NCBI RefSeq assembly: GCF_018967865.2
Contig: NZ_JAHLZY020000001.1
Location: 248,001 to 312,000, forward strand
Length of the DNA stretch: 64,000 nt
Origin: Hymenobacter siberiensis
Lineage (GTDB): Bacteria; Bacteroidota; Bacteroidia; Cytophagales; Hymenobacteraceae
Reading direction: 5' to 3'
The notes under the pieces were generated by a model, which was given only the letters and a program-made list of their open reading frames with translations, was not told where the DNA came from and did not search any database. Each line of letters opens with the position of its first letter. Position 1 is the stretch's first letter. Both the position numbers and the translations under genes were made by a program. Below, in pieces: positions 6,922 through 15,408 of the stretch.

Positions 6922-8214
6922 ATGCAAACAGCCGCCCCCGCCCGCCTCCTCGATACCGCCGTTTTCGACCTCATTGCGCAGGAGAAAACCCGCCAAACCC
7001 ACGGTCTGGAACTCATTGCCTCCGAAAACTATGCTTCGGAACAGGTGATGGCCGCCCAGGGCTCCGTGCTCACCAATAAGTACGCCGAAGGCCTGCCTGG
7101 CAAGCGCTACTACGGCGGCTGCGAAATAGTAGACCAGGTGGAGCAATTAGCCATTGACCGCGTGAAGGAGCTGTTTGGTGTGCAGTGGGCCAACGTGCAG
7201 CCCCACTCCGGGGCCCAGGCCAACGCCGCCGTGTTTCTGGCCTGCCTCAAGCCCGGCGACAAAATCCTGGGGTTTGACCTAAGCCACGGCGGCCACCTCA
7301 CCCATGGCTCACCGGTCAATTTTTCGGGTAAATATTTCGTGCCCAGCTTTTATGGCGTGGAGCGCGAAACCGGCCTCATCGACTGGAGTAAAATCAAGGA
7401 TATTGCCCGCCGCGAGCGCCCCAAGATGATTATCTGCGGGGCCTCGGCCTACTCCCGCGACTGGAACTACGCCGCCCTGCGCGAAGCCGCCGACGAAGTG
7501 GGCGCCCTGCTGCTGGCCGACATCTCGCATCCTTCGGGCCTCATTGCTACGGGCTTGCTGAACTCGCCGTTCGACCACTGCCACATCGTGACTACCACGA
7601 CCCACAAAACCCTGCGCGGCCCCCGCGGCGGCCTCATCATGCTGGGCAAAGATTTCGATAATCCCTTCGGCCTGAAAACCCCAAAGGGCGAAATCCGCCC
7701 CATGTCGGCGCTGCTCGACTCCGGCGTATTCCCCGGCACCCAGGGCGGGCCGCTGGAGCACGTCATCGCGGCCAAGGCCGTGGCCTTCGGCGAGGCGCTC
7801 ACCGACGACTTCAAAACCTACACCCAGCAAGTGGCGCGCAATGCCCAGGCACTGGCAGCCAGCTTCGTTGGCCTGGGCTACGATATCATCTCGGGCGGCA
7901 CCGACAACCACCTCATGCTGATTGACCTGCGCTCGAAGGGCCTCAGCGGCAAGCTGGCCGAAAACACGCTGGTGCGGGCCGATATCACCATCAATAAAAA
8001 CATGGTGCCTTTCGACGACAAGTCGCCTTTCGTGACCAGCGGCATCCGCATTGGCTCGGCCGCCGTAACTACCCGTGGCTTGGGCGAGTCCGACATGGTC
8101 CGCATCGTGGAGCTGATTGACGAAACGCTGATGAACCACGACAACGACACCCGCATCGGGCAGGTGCGCCAGCAGGTGAATGCCTGGTTGCAGGACTACC
8201 CGCTGTTTGCGTAA
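6922..8214 (+). CDS. glyA: Serine hydroxymethyltransferase
   Basis: PLP enzyme that interconverts serine and glycine while charging tetrahydrofolate with a one-carbon unit; cytosolic and central to purine, thymidylate and methionine synthesis. The 430 aa protein shows the whole family pattern: [10 protein letters not shown] near residue 30, [15 protein letters not shown] near 54, [12 protein letters not shown], the HGGHLTHGS loop, and the PLP-lysine in [15 protein letters not shown] near residue 230. Start ATG 6922 gives the normal N-terminus. A near-consensus -7 box (TACCTTTA, 6909-6916) is just upstream, inside the end of a repeat arm. A MITE lies further upstream. Confidence 0.97.
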   Translation: MQTAAPARLLDTAVFDLIAQEKTRQTHGLELIASENYASEQVMAAQGSVLTNKYAEGLPGKRYYGGCEIVDQVEQLAIDRVKELFGVQWANVQPHSGAQANAAVFLACLKPGDKILGFDLSHGGHLTHGSPVNFSGKYFVPSFYGVERETGLIDWSKIKDIARRERPKMIICGASAYSRDWNYAALREAADEVGALLLADISHPSGLIATGLLNSPFDHCHIVTTTTHKTLRGPRGGLIMLGKDFDNPFGLKTPKGEIRPMSALLDSGVFPGTQGGPLEHVIAAKAVAFGEALTDDFKTYTQQVARNAQALAASFVGLGYDIISGGTDNHLMLIDLRSKGLSGKLAENTLVRADITINKNMVPFDDKSPFVTSGIRIGSAAVTTRGLGESDMVRIVELIDETLMNHDNDTRIGQVRQQVNAWLQDYPLFA

Positions 8215-8244
8215 TTTTTTACGTATGTAGGGCTGAATAGTCAG

Positions 8245-8347
8245 AACGTCATGTCGAGCGCAGCCGAGACATCTCGCGTGCAGCAGTAATCCAAAGCTGT
8301 TGCAACGAAGCGAGCGAGATGTCTCGGCTGCGCTCGACATGACGTTT
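8245..8347. repeat. Family A palindromic repeat, copy 3
   Basis: Near-perfect palindrome starting AACGTCATGTCGAGCGCAGC and ending in its complement, with ACATCTCGCGTGCAGCAG in the left arm. It fills most of the glyA-tatC gap, beginning 31 bp after the glyA stop. Confidence 0.9.
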
Positions 8348-8389
8348 TAGTTTCCGCTCTCTCCAAAATTTAATCCCCTATTCCCCTCC

Positions 8390-9268
8390 GTGCAACCTCA
8401 ACCGCAACAACCAAAACCGCTGGGCGAACAGCACGAAATGTCCTTCATCGACCACCTGGAGGCGCTGCGCTGGCACATCATCCGGGCAGCTATTTCGGTG
8501 GTGGTGTTCGCCACTGGGGCGTTTTTCGCCAAAGACTTCCTGTTTCACGACCTGATTCTGGGCCCCTCGCGGCCCGATTTCTGGACGTACCGCATGTTCT
8601 GCAAGTTCGGCGAGTGGGTGCACGCGCCGGATTTGTGCATCGATAAAATCGGCTTCGTCATTCAGAACCGTGAGATGAGCGGGCAGCTCACCATGCACAT
8701 CAGCACGTCGTTTATCGTGGGTATCCTGCTGGCGTTTCCGTATTTGTTCTGGGAAATCTGGCGCTTTGTGAAGCCCGGCCTCTACCCGCACGAGCGGCAG
8801 AACTCGCAGGGAGCCGTGTTTTTCGTGTCCATCCTCTTTATTATGGGTCTGATGTTCGGCTACTACATTGCCGCGCCGCTCAGCATCAACTTCCTGGCCG
8901 GCTACGTGGTCGATGCCAGCATCGAAAACCAGATTGATATGCAGAGCTACCTGAGCACGCTCACCACCATGAGCGTGTCGTGCGCCTTCGTGTTTGAGCT
9001 GCCCATGATTGTGTTCTTCCTGGCCAAGGCGGGGCTGGTGTCGGCCGAAATCATGCAGGTCTACCGCAAGCATGCTATTGTGGTCATTCTCATCATCGCG
9101 GCCGTCATTACCCCGCCCGACATCTCGGCCCAGATTATCGTTACCATCCCCATCATGCTGCTCTACGAGCTCAGCATTCACATTGCCCGCGTGGTGCGGC
9201 GCGGCGACGCCGCCCGCCTCAATACCAAGCTGGCCCGGCAGGCCGAACGCAACGCCGCTCAGCAATAA
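8390..9268 (+). CDS. tatC: Sec-independent protein translocase TatC
   Basis: Inner-membrane core of the twin-arginine translocase that exports folded proteins; binds the RR signal peptide and recruits TatA. The 292 aa product shows MSFIDHLEALRWHIIRA, the conserved N-terminal signature, then six hydrophobic segments, with FPYLFWEIWRFVKPGLYPHER and the C-terminal ITPPDISAQII block. The GTG at 8390 adds a Gln/Pro-rich lead of 16 residues before the ATG at 8438; either could be used. Compared with E. coli TatC there is an extra loop after the first membrane segment (around FWTYRMFCKFGEW), common in Bacteroidota. Its TatA partners lie 44 kb away. Confidence 0.95.
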   Translation: MQPQPQQPKPLGEQHEMSFIDHLEALRWHIIRAAISVVVFATGAFFAKDFLFHDLILGPSRPDFWTYRMFCKFGEWVHAPDLCIDKIGFVIQNREMSGQLTMHISTSFIVGILLAFPYLFWEIWRFVKPGLYPHERQNSQGAVFFVSILFIMGLMFGYYIAAPLSINFLAGYVVDASIENQIDMQSYLSTLTTMSVSCAFVFELPMIVFFLAKAGLVSAEIMQVYRKHAIVVILIIAAVITPPDISAQIIVTIPIMLLYELSIHIARVVRRGDAARLNTKLARQAERNAAQQ

Positions 9269-9512
9269 ATACCCCTGAACTAGGCTGGCGGGCCAGTCCG
9301 GCCAGTTTGGCTCAGGGCAATTAGGTGCCGTATAGAAATTGTATCGCCATAACCTGAATCTGATTTTGGTAATGGGCAGCATCTGCCTTAATCGGGTAAA
9401 ATCAGGAGTTATTCTGCATTTATACTATTTTTTGACGGGTTTCAGTTCCAGAATGAGAATTTGCGACGTTTTAAAAATAGCATTAAAGCGTGAAGGTTAA
9501 CCGGGTGTTGCT

Positions 9513-9520
9513 TATCTTTG
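9513..9520 (+). promoter_or_regulatory. -7 box (TATCTTTG) of the histidine kinase
   Basis: Exact TAnnTTTG match 9 bp before the ATG at 9530. This argues against the alternative TTG start at 9518. No clear -33 TTG is seen. The rest of the 261-bp gap after tatC is AT-rich with only small hairpins. Confidence 0.6.
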
Positions 9521-9529
9521 GCTAGCACT

Positions 9530-11470
9530 ATGCAGCCATTTATGACGCGGCCCGGTTTTTTGCTGAGATGGCTGATAGCCTTGGGGTTGCTGGTGCCGCA
9601 GGTGCCCGCCGGGGCATCCGTGCCGGTCAATCCCGAGGTGCTCCGCCAGCGGCTGGCCACCCGCCTGCCCGATACCACTCGGCTGCGCCTGCTCACGGCC
9701 CTGTGCTACCGGCTGCACGACGAGCAGCCCGCCCGCGCCCTGCCCTACGGCGAGGCCGCCGTGGCGCTGGCCCGCACCCTGCCCGCCGATGAGCAAGCCC
9801 CCGGCCTGCTGCGCAGCCTGCTGAGTCTGGCCAGCTGCTACGCCAATCTCTCCAACGGCCCGGAAGCCCTGAACCTGCTGAGCGAAGCGCAGGAGCTGGC
9901 CCGCGCCCAACACGATACCGACGCGCTGGTGCGCACCTACACGGCGCAGGGCAGCATCTACCACGAGCGCGGCGACTCTACTACGGCCTGGCGCCAGTAC
10001 CAGCGGGCGCTGCAGCTGCATACGCGGCCGGGCGTCACGGCGCATTCCCGCATGGAGTTGCTGGGCAACGTGGGCAGCCTGTTCTTCTACCGGCGGCAGG
10101 TGTCGCAGGCCCTGCACTACGATTCGCTGGCCCTGGCCCTGGCACGCCGCCAAAGCGACTCCACCGCCGAGTCGACCTACCTCTCCAGCCTGGCTACCTA
10201 CCAGATGCAGCTGGGCCGCCTGCCCCGGGTGAAACGGCTGCTCACGCAGGCGCTGGCCATCAGCCGCCGCCAGCACGCGATGCGCAACCAGGCCGAGCAG
10301 CTGATTTTGTTTGCGATGTACTACATCCAGACCGACCAGCCTGACCGCGTCGACGCCGCCGTGCGCGAAGCCCTGAGCATCGCGCGCCAAAGCGGCTACC
10401 TGGAGCGGGTGCTTGATGCCTACAGTATTCTGGCGGCCGAAGCGGCAGAGTACGACCACTACCGCGAAGCCTATGAGTGGAACAAGCGCTACGTGGACCT
10501 GAACGATACCCTGAACAACCGCCAGACCATGCAAACCCTGGCGGCCGCTCAGGTCAGCTACGAAACCCAGGAGCGGGTCCGGCGGCTGCGCCAGCTCACG
10601 GCCGAGCAGGCCGAGCAGGGCTGGCACAACCGCCTGCTGGGCGCGGCCGTGGCTGTTCTGGCTTTGGGCTTGCTGGTGGCCGTGTACCTGCACCGCAACC
10701 TGCGCCGCAGCCGCACCGCCCTGGCCGCCAACAACCGCGCCCTGGAAAAGGCCTCGGAGGAGCTGCGCACCGTGGCCGTGTTCAAAGACAAGCTCTACGC
10801 CATTGTGGCCCACGACCTGCGTGGCCCGGTCACGGCCTTTGCCGGCGTCACCAGCCTCATTGATTCCTACATTGCCCAGAATGACCAGGCCGGCCTGGCC
10901 CGCCTGCCCGCCCTGGTGCGCCAGGCCTCCGAAAGCCTCAACCACCTGCTCGACAACGTGTTGAATTGGGCCGTGAGCCAGACCGGCGAGCTGGAGTGCC
11001 GCCCCACGCCCCTGCTGGTAACGGACCTGTTTGCCGAGTGCCAGGCCCTGTACCAGACCACGGCGGCCGCCAGCTGGCAGCATATCACCATGGCTGCTTC
11101 CCCCAGCCTGCGCCTGCTGGCCGACCGCAACATGACCCGCACCATTCTGCGTAATCTGGTGGGCAACGCCCTGAAATTCATGCCCGCCGGCGGCCACGTC
11201 TACCTCGAAGCCGCCCCCGACCCCGACGACCCCCGCATGGTCCTGCTCAGCTGCACCGACACCGGGCCGGGCATGAGCGCCGCCACCGTTTCATCGCTCA
11301 TGAGCGGCTCGGCGCTGCCCGAGCCGTCCCTCATGCCCCAATCCACCGGCCTGGGTTTGGGCCTGGCACTGTGCCGTGCCTTCGTGCACCGGCACGGCGG
11401 CACACTGGTGATTCAGAGCCGCCCCGGCGCGGGTACCAACGTGACGGTGAGCCTGCCGGCGGCGAAGTAG
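9530..11470 (+). CDS. TPR-containing membrane sensor histidine kinase
   Basis: 646 aa. Signal peptide at the start (MTRPGFLLRWLIALGLLV), then about 330 residues of TPR-like helices predicted outside the cytoplasm (for example RTYTAQGSIYHERGDSTTAWRQY cut into repeat pairs), one membrane segment near residue 375 (LLGAAVAVLALGLLVAVYL), a short coiled linker and a histidine kinase core. H-box: FKDKLYAIVAHDLRGPV with the phospho-accepting His; N-box: RTILRNLVGNALKFM; G-boxes: DTGPGMS and GLGLGLALC. No receiver domain or response regulator gene is adjacent, so it is an orphan kinase; the signal is unknown. Bacteroidota encode many of this layout. Confidence 0.92.
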   Translation: MQPFMTRPGFLLRWLIALGLLVPQVPAGASVPVNPEVLRQRLATRLPDTTRLRLLTALCYRLHDEQPARALPYGEAAVALARTLPADEQAPGLLRSLLSLASCYANLSNGPEALNLLSEAQELARAQHDTDALVRTYTAQGSIYHERGDSTTAWRQYQRALQLHTRPGVTAHSRMELLGNVGSLFFYRRQVSQALHYDSLALALARRQSDSTAESTYLSSLATYQMQLGRLPRVKRLLTQALAISRRQHAMRNQAEQLILFAMYYIQTDQPDRVDAAVREALSIARQSGYLERVLDAYSILAAEAAEYDHYREAYEWNKRYVDLNDTLNNRQTMQTLAAAQVSYETQERVRRLRQLTAEQAEQGWHNRLLGAAVAVLALGLLVAVYLHRNLRRSRTALAANNRALEKASEELRTVAVFKDKLYAIVAHDLRGPVTAFAGVTSLIDSYIAQNDQAGLARLPALVRQASESLNHLLDNVLNWAVSQTGELECRPTPLLVTDLFAECQALYQTTAAASWQHITMAASPSLRLLADRNMTRTILRNLVGNALKFMPAGGHVYLEAAPDPDDPRMVLLSCTDTGPGMSAATVSSLMSGSALPEPSLMPQSTGLGLGLALCRAFVHRHGGTLVIQSRPGAGTNVTVSLPAAK

Positions 11471-11496
11471 GCGCGATACCGAAAGGGCTAAAAAAA

Positions 11497-11600
11497 ACGT
11501 TATGCTGAGCGTAGCCGAAGCATCTCGCGTGTGGTAGTAACTCAATCGAATGGGTTTACTATTGCACGCGAGATGCTTCGACCGCGCTCAGCATGACGTT
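11497..11600. repeat. Family A palindromic repeat, copy 4
   Basis: Starts AACGTTATGCTGAGCGTAGC and ends GCGCTCAGCATGACGTT, with GCATCTCGCGTGTGGTAG in the left arm. It lies between convergent genes (kinase and M13 peptidase), 26 bp after each stop codon, and could act as a two-way terminator. Confidence 0.9.
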
Positions 11601-11626
11601 CTTTTTACCGACCTATTCTACCCAGC

Positions 11627-13678
11627 TTACCAAATTATCACGCGCGTCGAATCGGGCCGGTAGAGTTTCTGGCCGGGCTTAATGCCGAACGCTTCGTAGA
11701 AGGCCGGCACGTCGGCCATCGGGCCGTTCACGCGGTATTGGGCGGGCGAGTGCACGTCGGTGAGCAGCTGCGACGCCAGGCTCTCGTCGCGCACATGCAT
11801 CTGCCAGCCCAGGGCGTAGCCCAGGAAGTAGCGCTGCGTAGGCGTAAGGCCGTTGATTTTTTTGCCCTCTTTGTACTGTTTGGTCTTTTTGAAGGCATCG
11901 AGGCCAATGACGATTCCACCGAGGTCGGCGATGTTTTCGCCGGCCGTGGCCTTGCCGTTGATGTGCAGCGAATCGAGCAGCGTATAGTCGTTGAATTGCT
12001 TCACGATGCCATTCACACGCTCGTTGAAGCGCTTGCGGTCTTCTTTGCTCCACCACTCGTGTAGGTTGCCGTGGGCGTCGTACTGGCTGCCCTCATCGTC
12101 GAAACCATGGGTAAGCTCGTGGCCGATGGTGCTGGCGCCAGCGTAGCCGTACACCAGCGCGTCGTCGGCATCGGCATCGAGCAGGCCGGGGATGGCGAAG
12201 GCGGCGGCCGGCAACACAATCTCGTTGTTAGAGCCGTTGTAGTAGGCGTTGTAGGTCTGCGGCGTCATGCCCCATTCGGTGCGGTCCACGGGTTTGCCCA
12301 GCTTGTTCAGCTCGTAGTTGTGCTGCCACAGGTTGGCGTGCATTACATTGGCGGCCAATGAGCTGCGGTCAATGGTCAGGGCCGAGTAGTCTTTCCACTT
12401 ATCGGGGTAGCCCACTTTGGGGGTGATTTTGTGGAGCTTATCCAGGGCCACTACTTTGGTGGGCGCGCTCATCCAGTCCACTTTCTGGATGTGGTCGGCG
12501 AAGGCGGATACCACGTTTTTCACCAGGGTGTCGTAGCGGGCTTTGGCTTCGGGCTTGAAGTATTCTTTCACGAAAAGCTGGCCCAGCGCATCGCCCAGGG
12601 CATTCTCCTGCATATCCAGCACCCGCTTCCAGCGCGGGCGGATGGCCGTGGCCCCGCGCAGCACCGTGCCGTAGAAATGGAAGTTCTCATCCACAAACGG
12701 GCCGCTGAGCGTGGGCGCATACTCGTGGGCTACGTGCCAGGCGAGGTAGGCTTTCCAGTCGTCGAGCGGCTTGGTTTTCAGCAACTGCCCTACCGTTTGG
12801 TAAAATTCGGGCTGGCCCACGATGACGGTGTCCACGCTGGTTCCGCCCATCTGGCCGAGCCAGGTTTTCCAGTCGATGCCGGGCGTGAGCTTGTCGAGCT
12901 GCGCGATGCTCATTTTGTGGTAGTTGGCATACGGGTCGCGCAGGGCTTCGAGCTTGCGCGAGGACTTGGCCAGCGTGGTTTCCAGGGCCATTACCCGGGC
13001 AGCGTTGGCCTGGGCCGTGGCGTCATCCTGGCCCAGCAGCCGGAAGGTGTTGGCAACGTGCTTCACGTACTCGGCGCGGATGTTTTTGGTGCGCGAGTCG
13101 GTGTTGAAGTAGTAGTCGCGGTTGGGCAGGCCCAGGCCCGCCTGACGCAGGTAGAGGGCCATTTTGTCGCTGTTCTTATCGTCCTGGCCCACGCGCGGGC
13201 CAATGAGCGCATTCACGCCCAGCGGTATTTCGTGGCCGATAACGCCCGGTACTTCGGCTACCGTTTTCATGGCCGCGATACGGTCCAGCTCCGGTTTCAG
13301 GGGCGTGGCCCCGAGTTTATCGGCCTTTACCGAATCCATGCCCACGGCCCAGAAATCGCCAATTTTCTGCGCGTTGCTGCCGGGCGTGGCATTTTGGGCC
13401 CCGGCCGCCTCAATGCTAGTCTGGCGCAGGCGGGCATACACCTCGTCCTGCACCTTTTTGCCGATGCCCATATTGCTCTCCGACGCCGGGATGGGGTTGT
13501 TCTTAATCCAGGTGCCGTTGGCGTAGGAGAAAAAGTCGTCGCCGGGAGCCACGGTCGTGTCCAGAGCCGCGTGTAGGATGTCGGGTTTATCGGCAGTGCT
13601 GGCCGTTTTCAGGGAGTTGGAGGGGCAGCCGGTGACGGCCGCAGCCAGCAGGGGCAGGAGAAGCAGAGATTTTTTCAT
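11627..13678 (-). CDS. M13 family zinc metallopeptidase (neprilysin/PepO-like)
   Basis: 683 aa lipoprotein: MKKSLLLLPLLAAAVTGCPS is a lipoprotein signal with Cys18 as the acylation site, which fixes the start at 13678. The N-terminal M13 signature is seen at DDFFSYANGTWIKNNPIP. The zinc site is HELTH within IGHELTHGFDDEGSQYD (near residue 520) and the third ligand Glu is in AGENIADLGG. The family cleaves oligopeptides at the amino side of hydrophobic residues. It should act in the periplasm or outer membrane after processing by Lgt, LspA and lnt. A degenerate promoter (TTGACA, then CATCTTTG) precedes it on the minus strand. It stands alone. Confidence 0.95.
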   Translation of the reverse strand: MKKSLLLLPLLAAAVTGCPSNSLKTASTADKPDILHAALDTTVAPGDDFFSYANGTWIKNNPIPASESNMGIGKKVQDEVYARLRQTSIEAAGAQNATPGSNAQKIGDFWAVGMDSVKADKLGATPLKPELDRIAAMKTVAEVPGVIGHEIPLGVNALIGPRVGQDDKNSDKMALYLRQAGLGLPNRDYYFNTDSRTKNIRAEYVKHVANTFRLLGQDDATAQANAARVMALETTLAKSSRKLEALRDPYANYHKMSIAQLDKLTPGIDWKTWLGQMGGTSVDTVIVGQPEFYQTVGQLLKTKPLDDWKAYLAWHVAHEYAPTLSGPFVDENFHFYGTVLRGATAIRPRWKRVLDMQENALGDALGQLFVKEYFKPEAKARYDTLVKNVVSAFADHIQKVDWMSAPTKVVALDKLHKITPKVGYPDKWKDYSALTIDRSSLAANVMHANLWQHNYELNKLGKPVDRTEWGMTPQTYNAYYNGSNNEIVLPAAAFAIPGLLDADADDALVYGYAGASTIGHELTHGFDDEGSQYDAHGNLHEWWSKEDRKRFNERVNGIVKQFNDYTLLDSLHINGKATAGENIADLGGIVIGLDAFKKTKQYKEGKKINGLTPTQRYFLGYALGWQMHVRDESLASQLLTDVHSPAQYRVNGPMADVPAFYEAFGIKPGQKLYRPDSTRVIIW

Positions 13679-13866
13679 GCAGGGAAACGGCAGGGCTTGA
13701 TGATAATACGAATAGGAGAATTTGGCAAAGATGCAGGCAACGACAATTGTCAATCTATAAAAGATGCTTGCGCGGGTAGATTCTGCAGGGTAATAATTCC
13801 AAATATTTTTGATTTAAAACAATTCTAATATTGAATATTGATAAAATAATTTTACATATTTGATTT
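13679..13866. other. AT-rich intergenic region
   Basis: This gap changes abruptly from GC-rich to strongly AT-rich sequence (about 13740-13866, many TTTT/AATA runs), unlike the rest of the window. No gene is seen. It marks the left edge of the accessory segment. Confidence 0.7.
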
Positions 13867-14064
13867 ATGAAATATTATGCCCTATTCGCCTGCCTGCTGG
13901 TCGCGCTGAGCGCGCCTAGTTGCCAAACGTCTGGTTTGTTAGTGAGAAGGCTCGCGTCTACGGAGTATAGGTTTGCCAATGACGGTATTACTAGGGATGG
14001 CGCCCAGAAATACGCGGATGCCCATTCGGTAAAATTGCCCCCCCACAAGTGTCTCCAACGGTGA
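13867..14064 (+). CDS. Small lipoprotein, possibly truncated or frameshifted
   Basis: 65 aa starting MKYYALFACLLVALSAPSC, a clear lipoprotein signal with Cys19. The mature part (QTSGLLVRRLASTEYRF) matches no family I recognise. The frame stops in a sequence just after a run of seven C residues, and four bases later a mobile-element end begins. Reading the C run in another frame would continue as IAPPQVSPTVT, so the original gene may have been longer and been broken by a homopolymer slip plus the insertion. The upstream DNA is AT-rich, which fits foreign origin. Confidence 0.5.
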   Translation: MKYYALFACLLVALSAPSCQTSGLLVRRLASTEYRFANDGITRDGAQKYADAHSVKLPPHKCLQR

Positions 14065-14066
14065 CC

Positions 14067-14124
14067 AGGTTGAACGCATATAAATGGAGTCATGGGGACT
14101 GGTTGAGCCAGGACAATTTGTTGT
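14067..14124. repeat. Isolated MITE-type end in direct orientation with the copy right of IS630
   Basis: CAGGTTGAACGCATATAAAT followed by GGAGTCATGGG is shared with the MITE end and with 15141-15171 in the same orientation, so the IS630 element lies between direct repeats of about 29 bp. After that the sequence diverges (GACTGGTTGAGCCAGG). It may be the end of a different related element. Confidence 0.7.
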
Positions 14125-15137
14125 TAGAGCGGTTTCCTGTTCCGTGTACAGATTTTCACCTATTTTTCGGTATGAAAGCCTATTCGATTGATTTGCGGGA
14201 GCGCGTGGTGGCCGCCTGTGCCCTGCCAGGGGTCCGCATTTATCAGGTGGCGGCCCAATTTAGGGTATCCATCTCCTTTGTGGACAAACTCTTGTGCCGG
14301 CAGCGCACCACGGGTTCGGTGGCGGCCTTGCCGCCCAGCGGCGGTCCTGCGCCACGGCTGGACCCGGCGGGCCGGGCGCAGTTGCTCGTCTGCCTGGGCC
14401 AGCAGCCCGACGCGACGCTCGACGAGGTGCGAGCGGCTCTGGCGGCGGCCGGCGGGCCGGCCCTGAGTCGCACGGCCGTGTGGCGGGCCGTGGAAAGCAT
14501 GCGCTGGGGCCGCAAAAAAAAAGCGTTCACGCCGCCGAACGCGATACGGAGCGGGTCGTAGCCTTGCGCCGCTCGTTCGTGGAGGCCGTGCAAGCGGAAG
14601 ACTGGACGCGCTTCGTGTTCGTGGACGAGACCAGCACCAACCTGACCTATTGCCGCCGCTACGGCCGCGCCGCGCAGGGCCGGCGCGTGGACCAGGCCGT
14701 GCCCTTGCACGGCGGCCCCAACGTGACGCTCATCGCCGCGCTCACGCCCAACGGACTCGGGGCCCTGTTAAGCGTGAACGGCGCCGTCAACGGGGACGTG
14801 TTTACGGCCTACCTCGACCAGGTGCTGGGTCCCACACTGCGGCCGGGCGACGTGGTGGTGCTCGATAACCTGTCCGTGCACAAGGTAGACGGGCTGGAGC
14901 AGGTGGTCCAAAAATACGGGGCGCGGCTGCTATATCTGCCCCCATATTCCCCCGATTTTAACCCGATTGAATTGGCTTTCAGCAAACTTAAAACCTGGTT
15001 GCGCAAGGCCCAGGCCCGCACCCGTGATGCGCTGGAAGAAGCCATTCGCACGGCGGCCGAATGGATAAGCGAGCACGATGCCAAAAACTGGTTTGACCAT
15101 TGCGGCTATCATGTACACTGAATTGGAAACTGCTCTA
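14125..15137 (+). mobile_element. IS630 family insertion sequence
   Basis: About 1.0 kb bounded by TA dinucleotides (14125-14126 and 15136-15137), the known target of the Tc1/mariner-IS630 group. Imperfect terminal inverted repeats: TAGAGCGGTTTCC at the left and GGAAACTGCTCTA at the right, extending to TGTACA on both sides. It encodes one transposase in two overlapping frames. Confidence 0.88.
14172..15121 (+). CDS. IS630 transposase, produced by -1 frameshifting
   Basis: The first frame (14172-14561) starts MKAYSIDLRERVVAAC and holds the helix-turn-helix DNA-binding part. The second frame (to 15121) holds the DDE catalytic domain: FVDETSTN (first Asp), VVVLDNLSVHK (second Asp) and LPPYSPDFNPIELAFSKLK (Glu). 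They overlap at a run of nine A residues (14514-14522), a classical slippery site; moving from the first to the second frame requires a -1 shift. Both parts look intact, so the joined protein of about 315 aa is probably functional. Programmed frameshifting at A runs is known for several IS630 elements; here it is inferred. Confidence 0.88.
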
Positions 15138-15140
15138 AGC

Positions 15141-15268
15141 ATGGTTGAACGCATATAAATGGAGTCATGGGCCTCCATTGTCTCACAGGGCATTTTAGGT
15201 TTTAAAAAAGCGTCAGGTCCAAAATAAAAAAAGTACCCTGGTAGGCTGGATTCAGTCCTCAAAATTTG
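15141..15268. mobile_element. Truncated MITE copy (reverse orientation)
   Basis: Reverse complement of the MITE at 6716-6857, almost identical over its body, including the TGTCTCACAGGGC and CCAGCCTACCAGGG-complement words. It begins with the GGTTGAACGCATATAAAT end but stops at CTCAAAATTT; the last terminal repeat is missing and replaced by unrelated sequence. It adjoins the right end of the IS630 element. Confidence 0.85.
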
Positions 15269-15289
15269 AAGCTGTTTAGAAAGTCCCCG

Positions 15290-15386
15290 AACGGTGATGC
15301 AGAGCGCAGCGAAGCATCTTGCTCGCATCGTCAGGCCCGTTCAACGATGCGAGCAAGATGCTTCGCTGCGCTCTGCATCACCGTTT
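15290..15386. repeat. Family A palindromic repeat, copy 5
   Basis: Begins AACGGTGATGCAGAGCGCAG and ends in the complement. Arms carry GAAGCATCTTGCTCGCATCG. It lies between the truncated MITE and the IS4 element; outside it, the words AGAAAGTC and GACTTTCT form a further outer pair that is now split by the IS4 insertion. Confidence 0.88.
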
Positions 15387-15408
15387 GAGTGCCTTTTGTG
15401 ACTTTCTG

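Noticed and set aside
9512..11197. 561-codon minus-strand frame opposite the histidine kinase
   Set aside because: Shadow of a clear kinase gene with all catalytic boxes; the antisense product is Gly/Gln/His-rich nonsense.
12431..13576. 381-codon + strand frame opposite the M13 peptidase
   Set aside because: Antisense shadow; the peptidase has HELTH and ENIADLGG and a lipoprotein signal.
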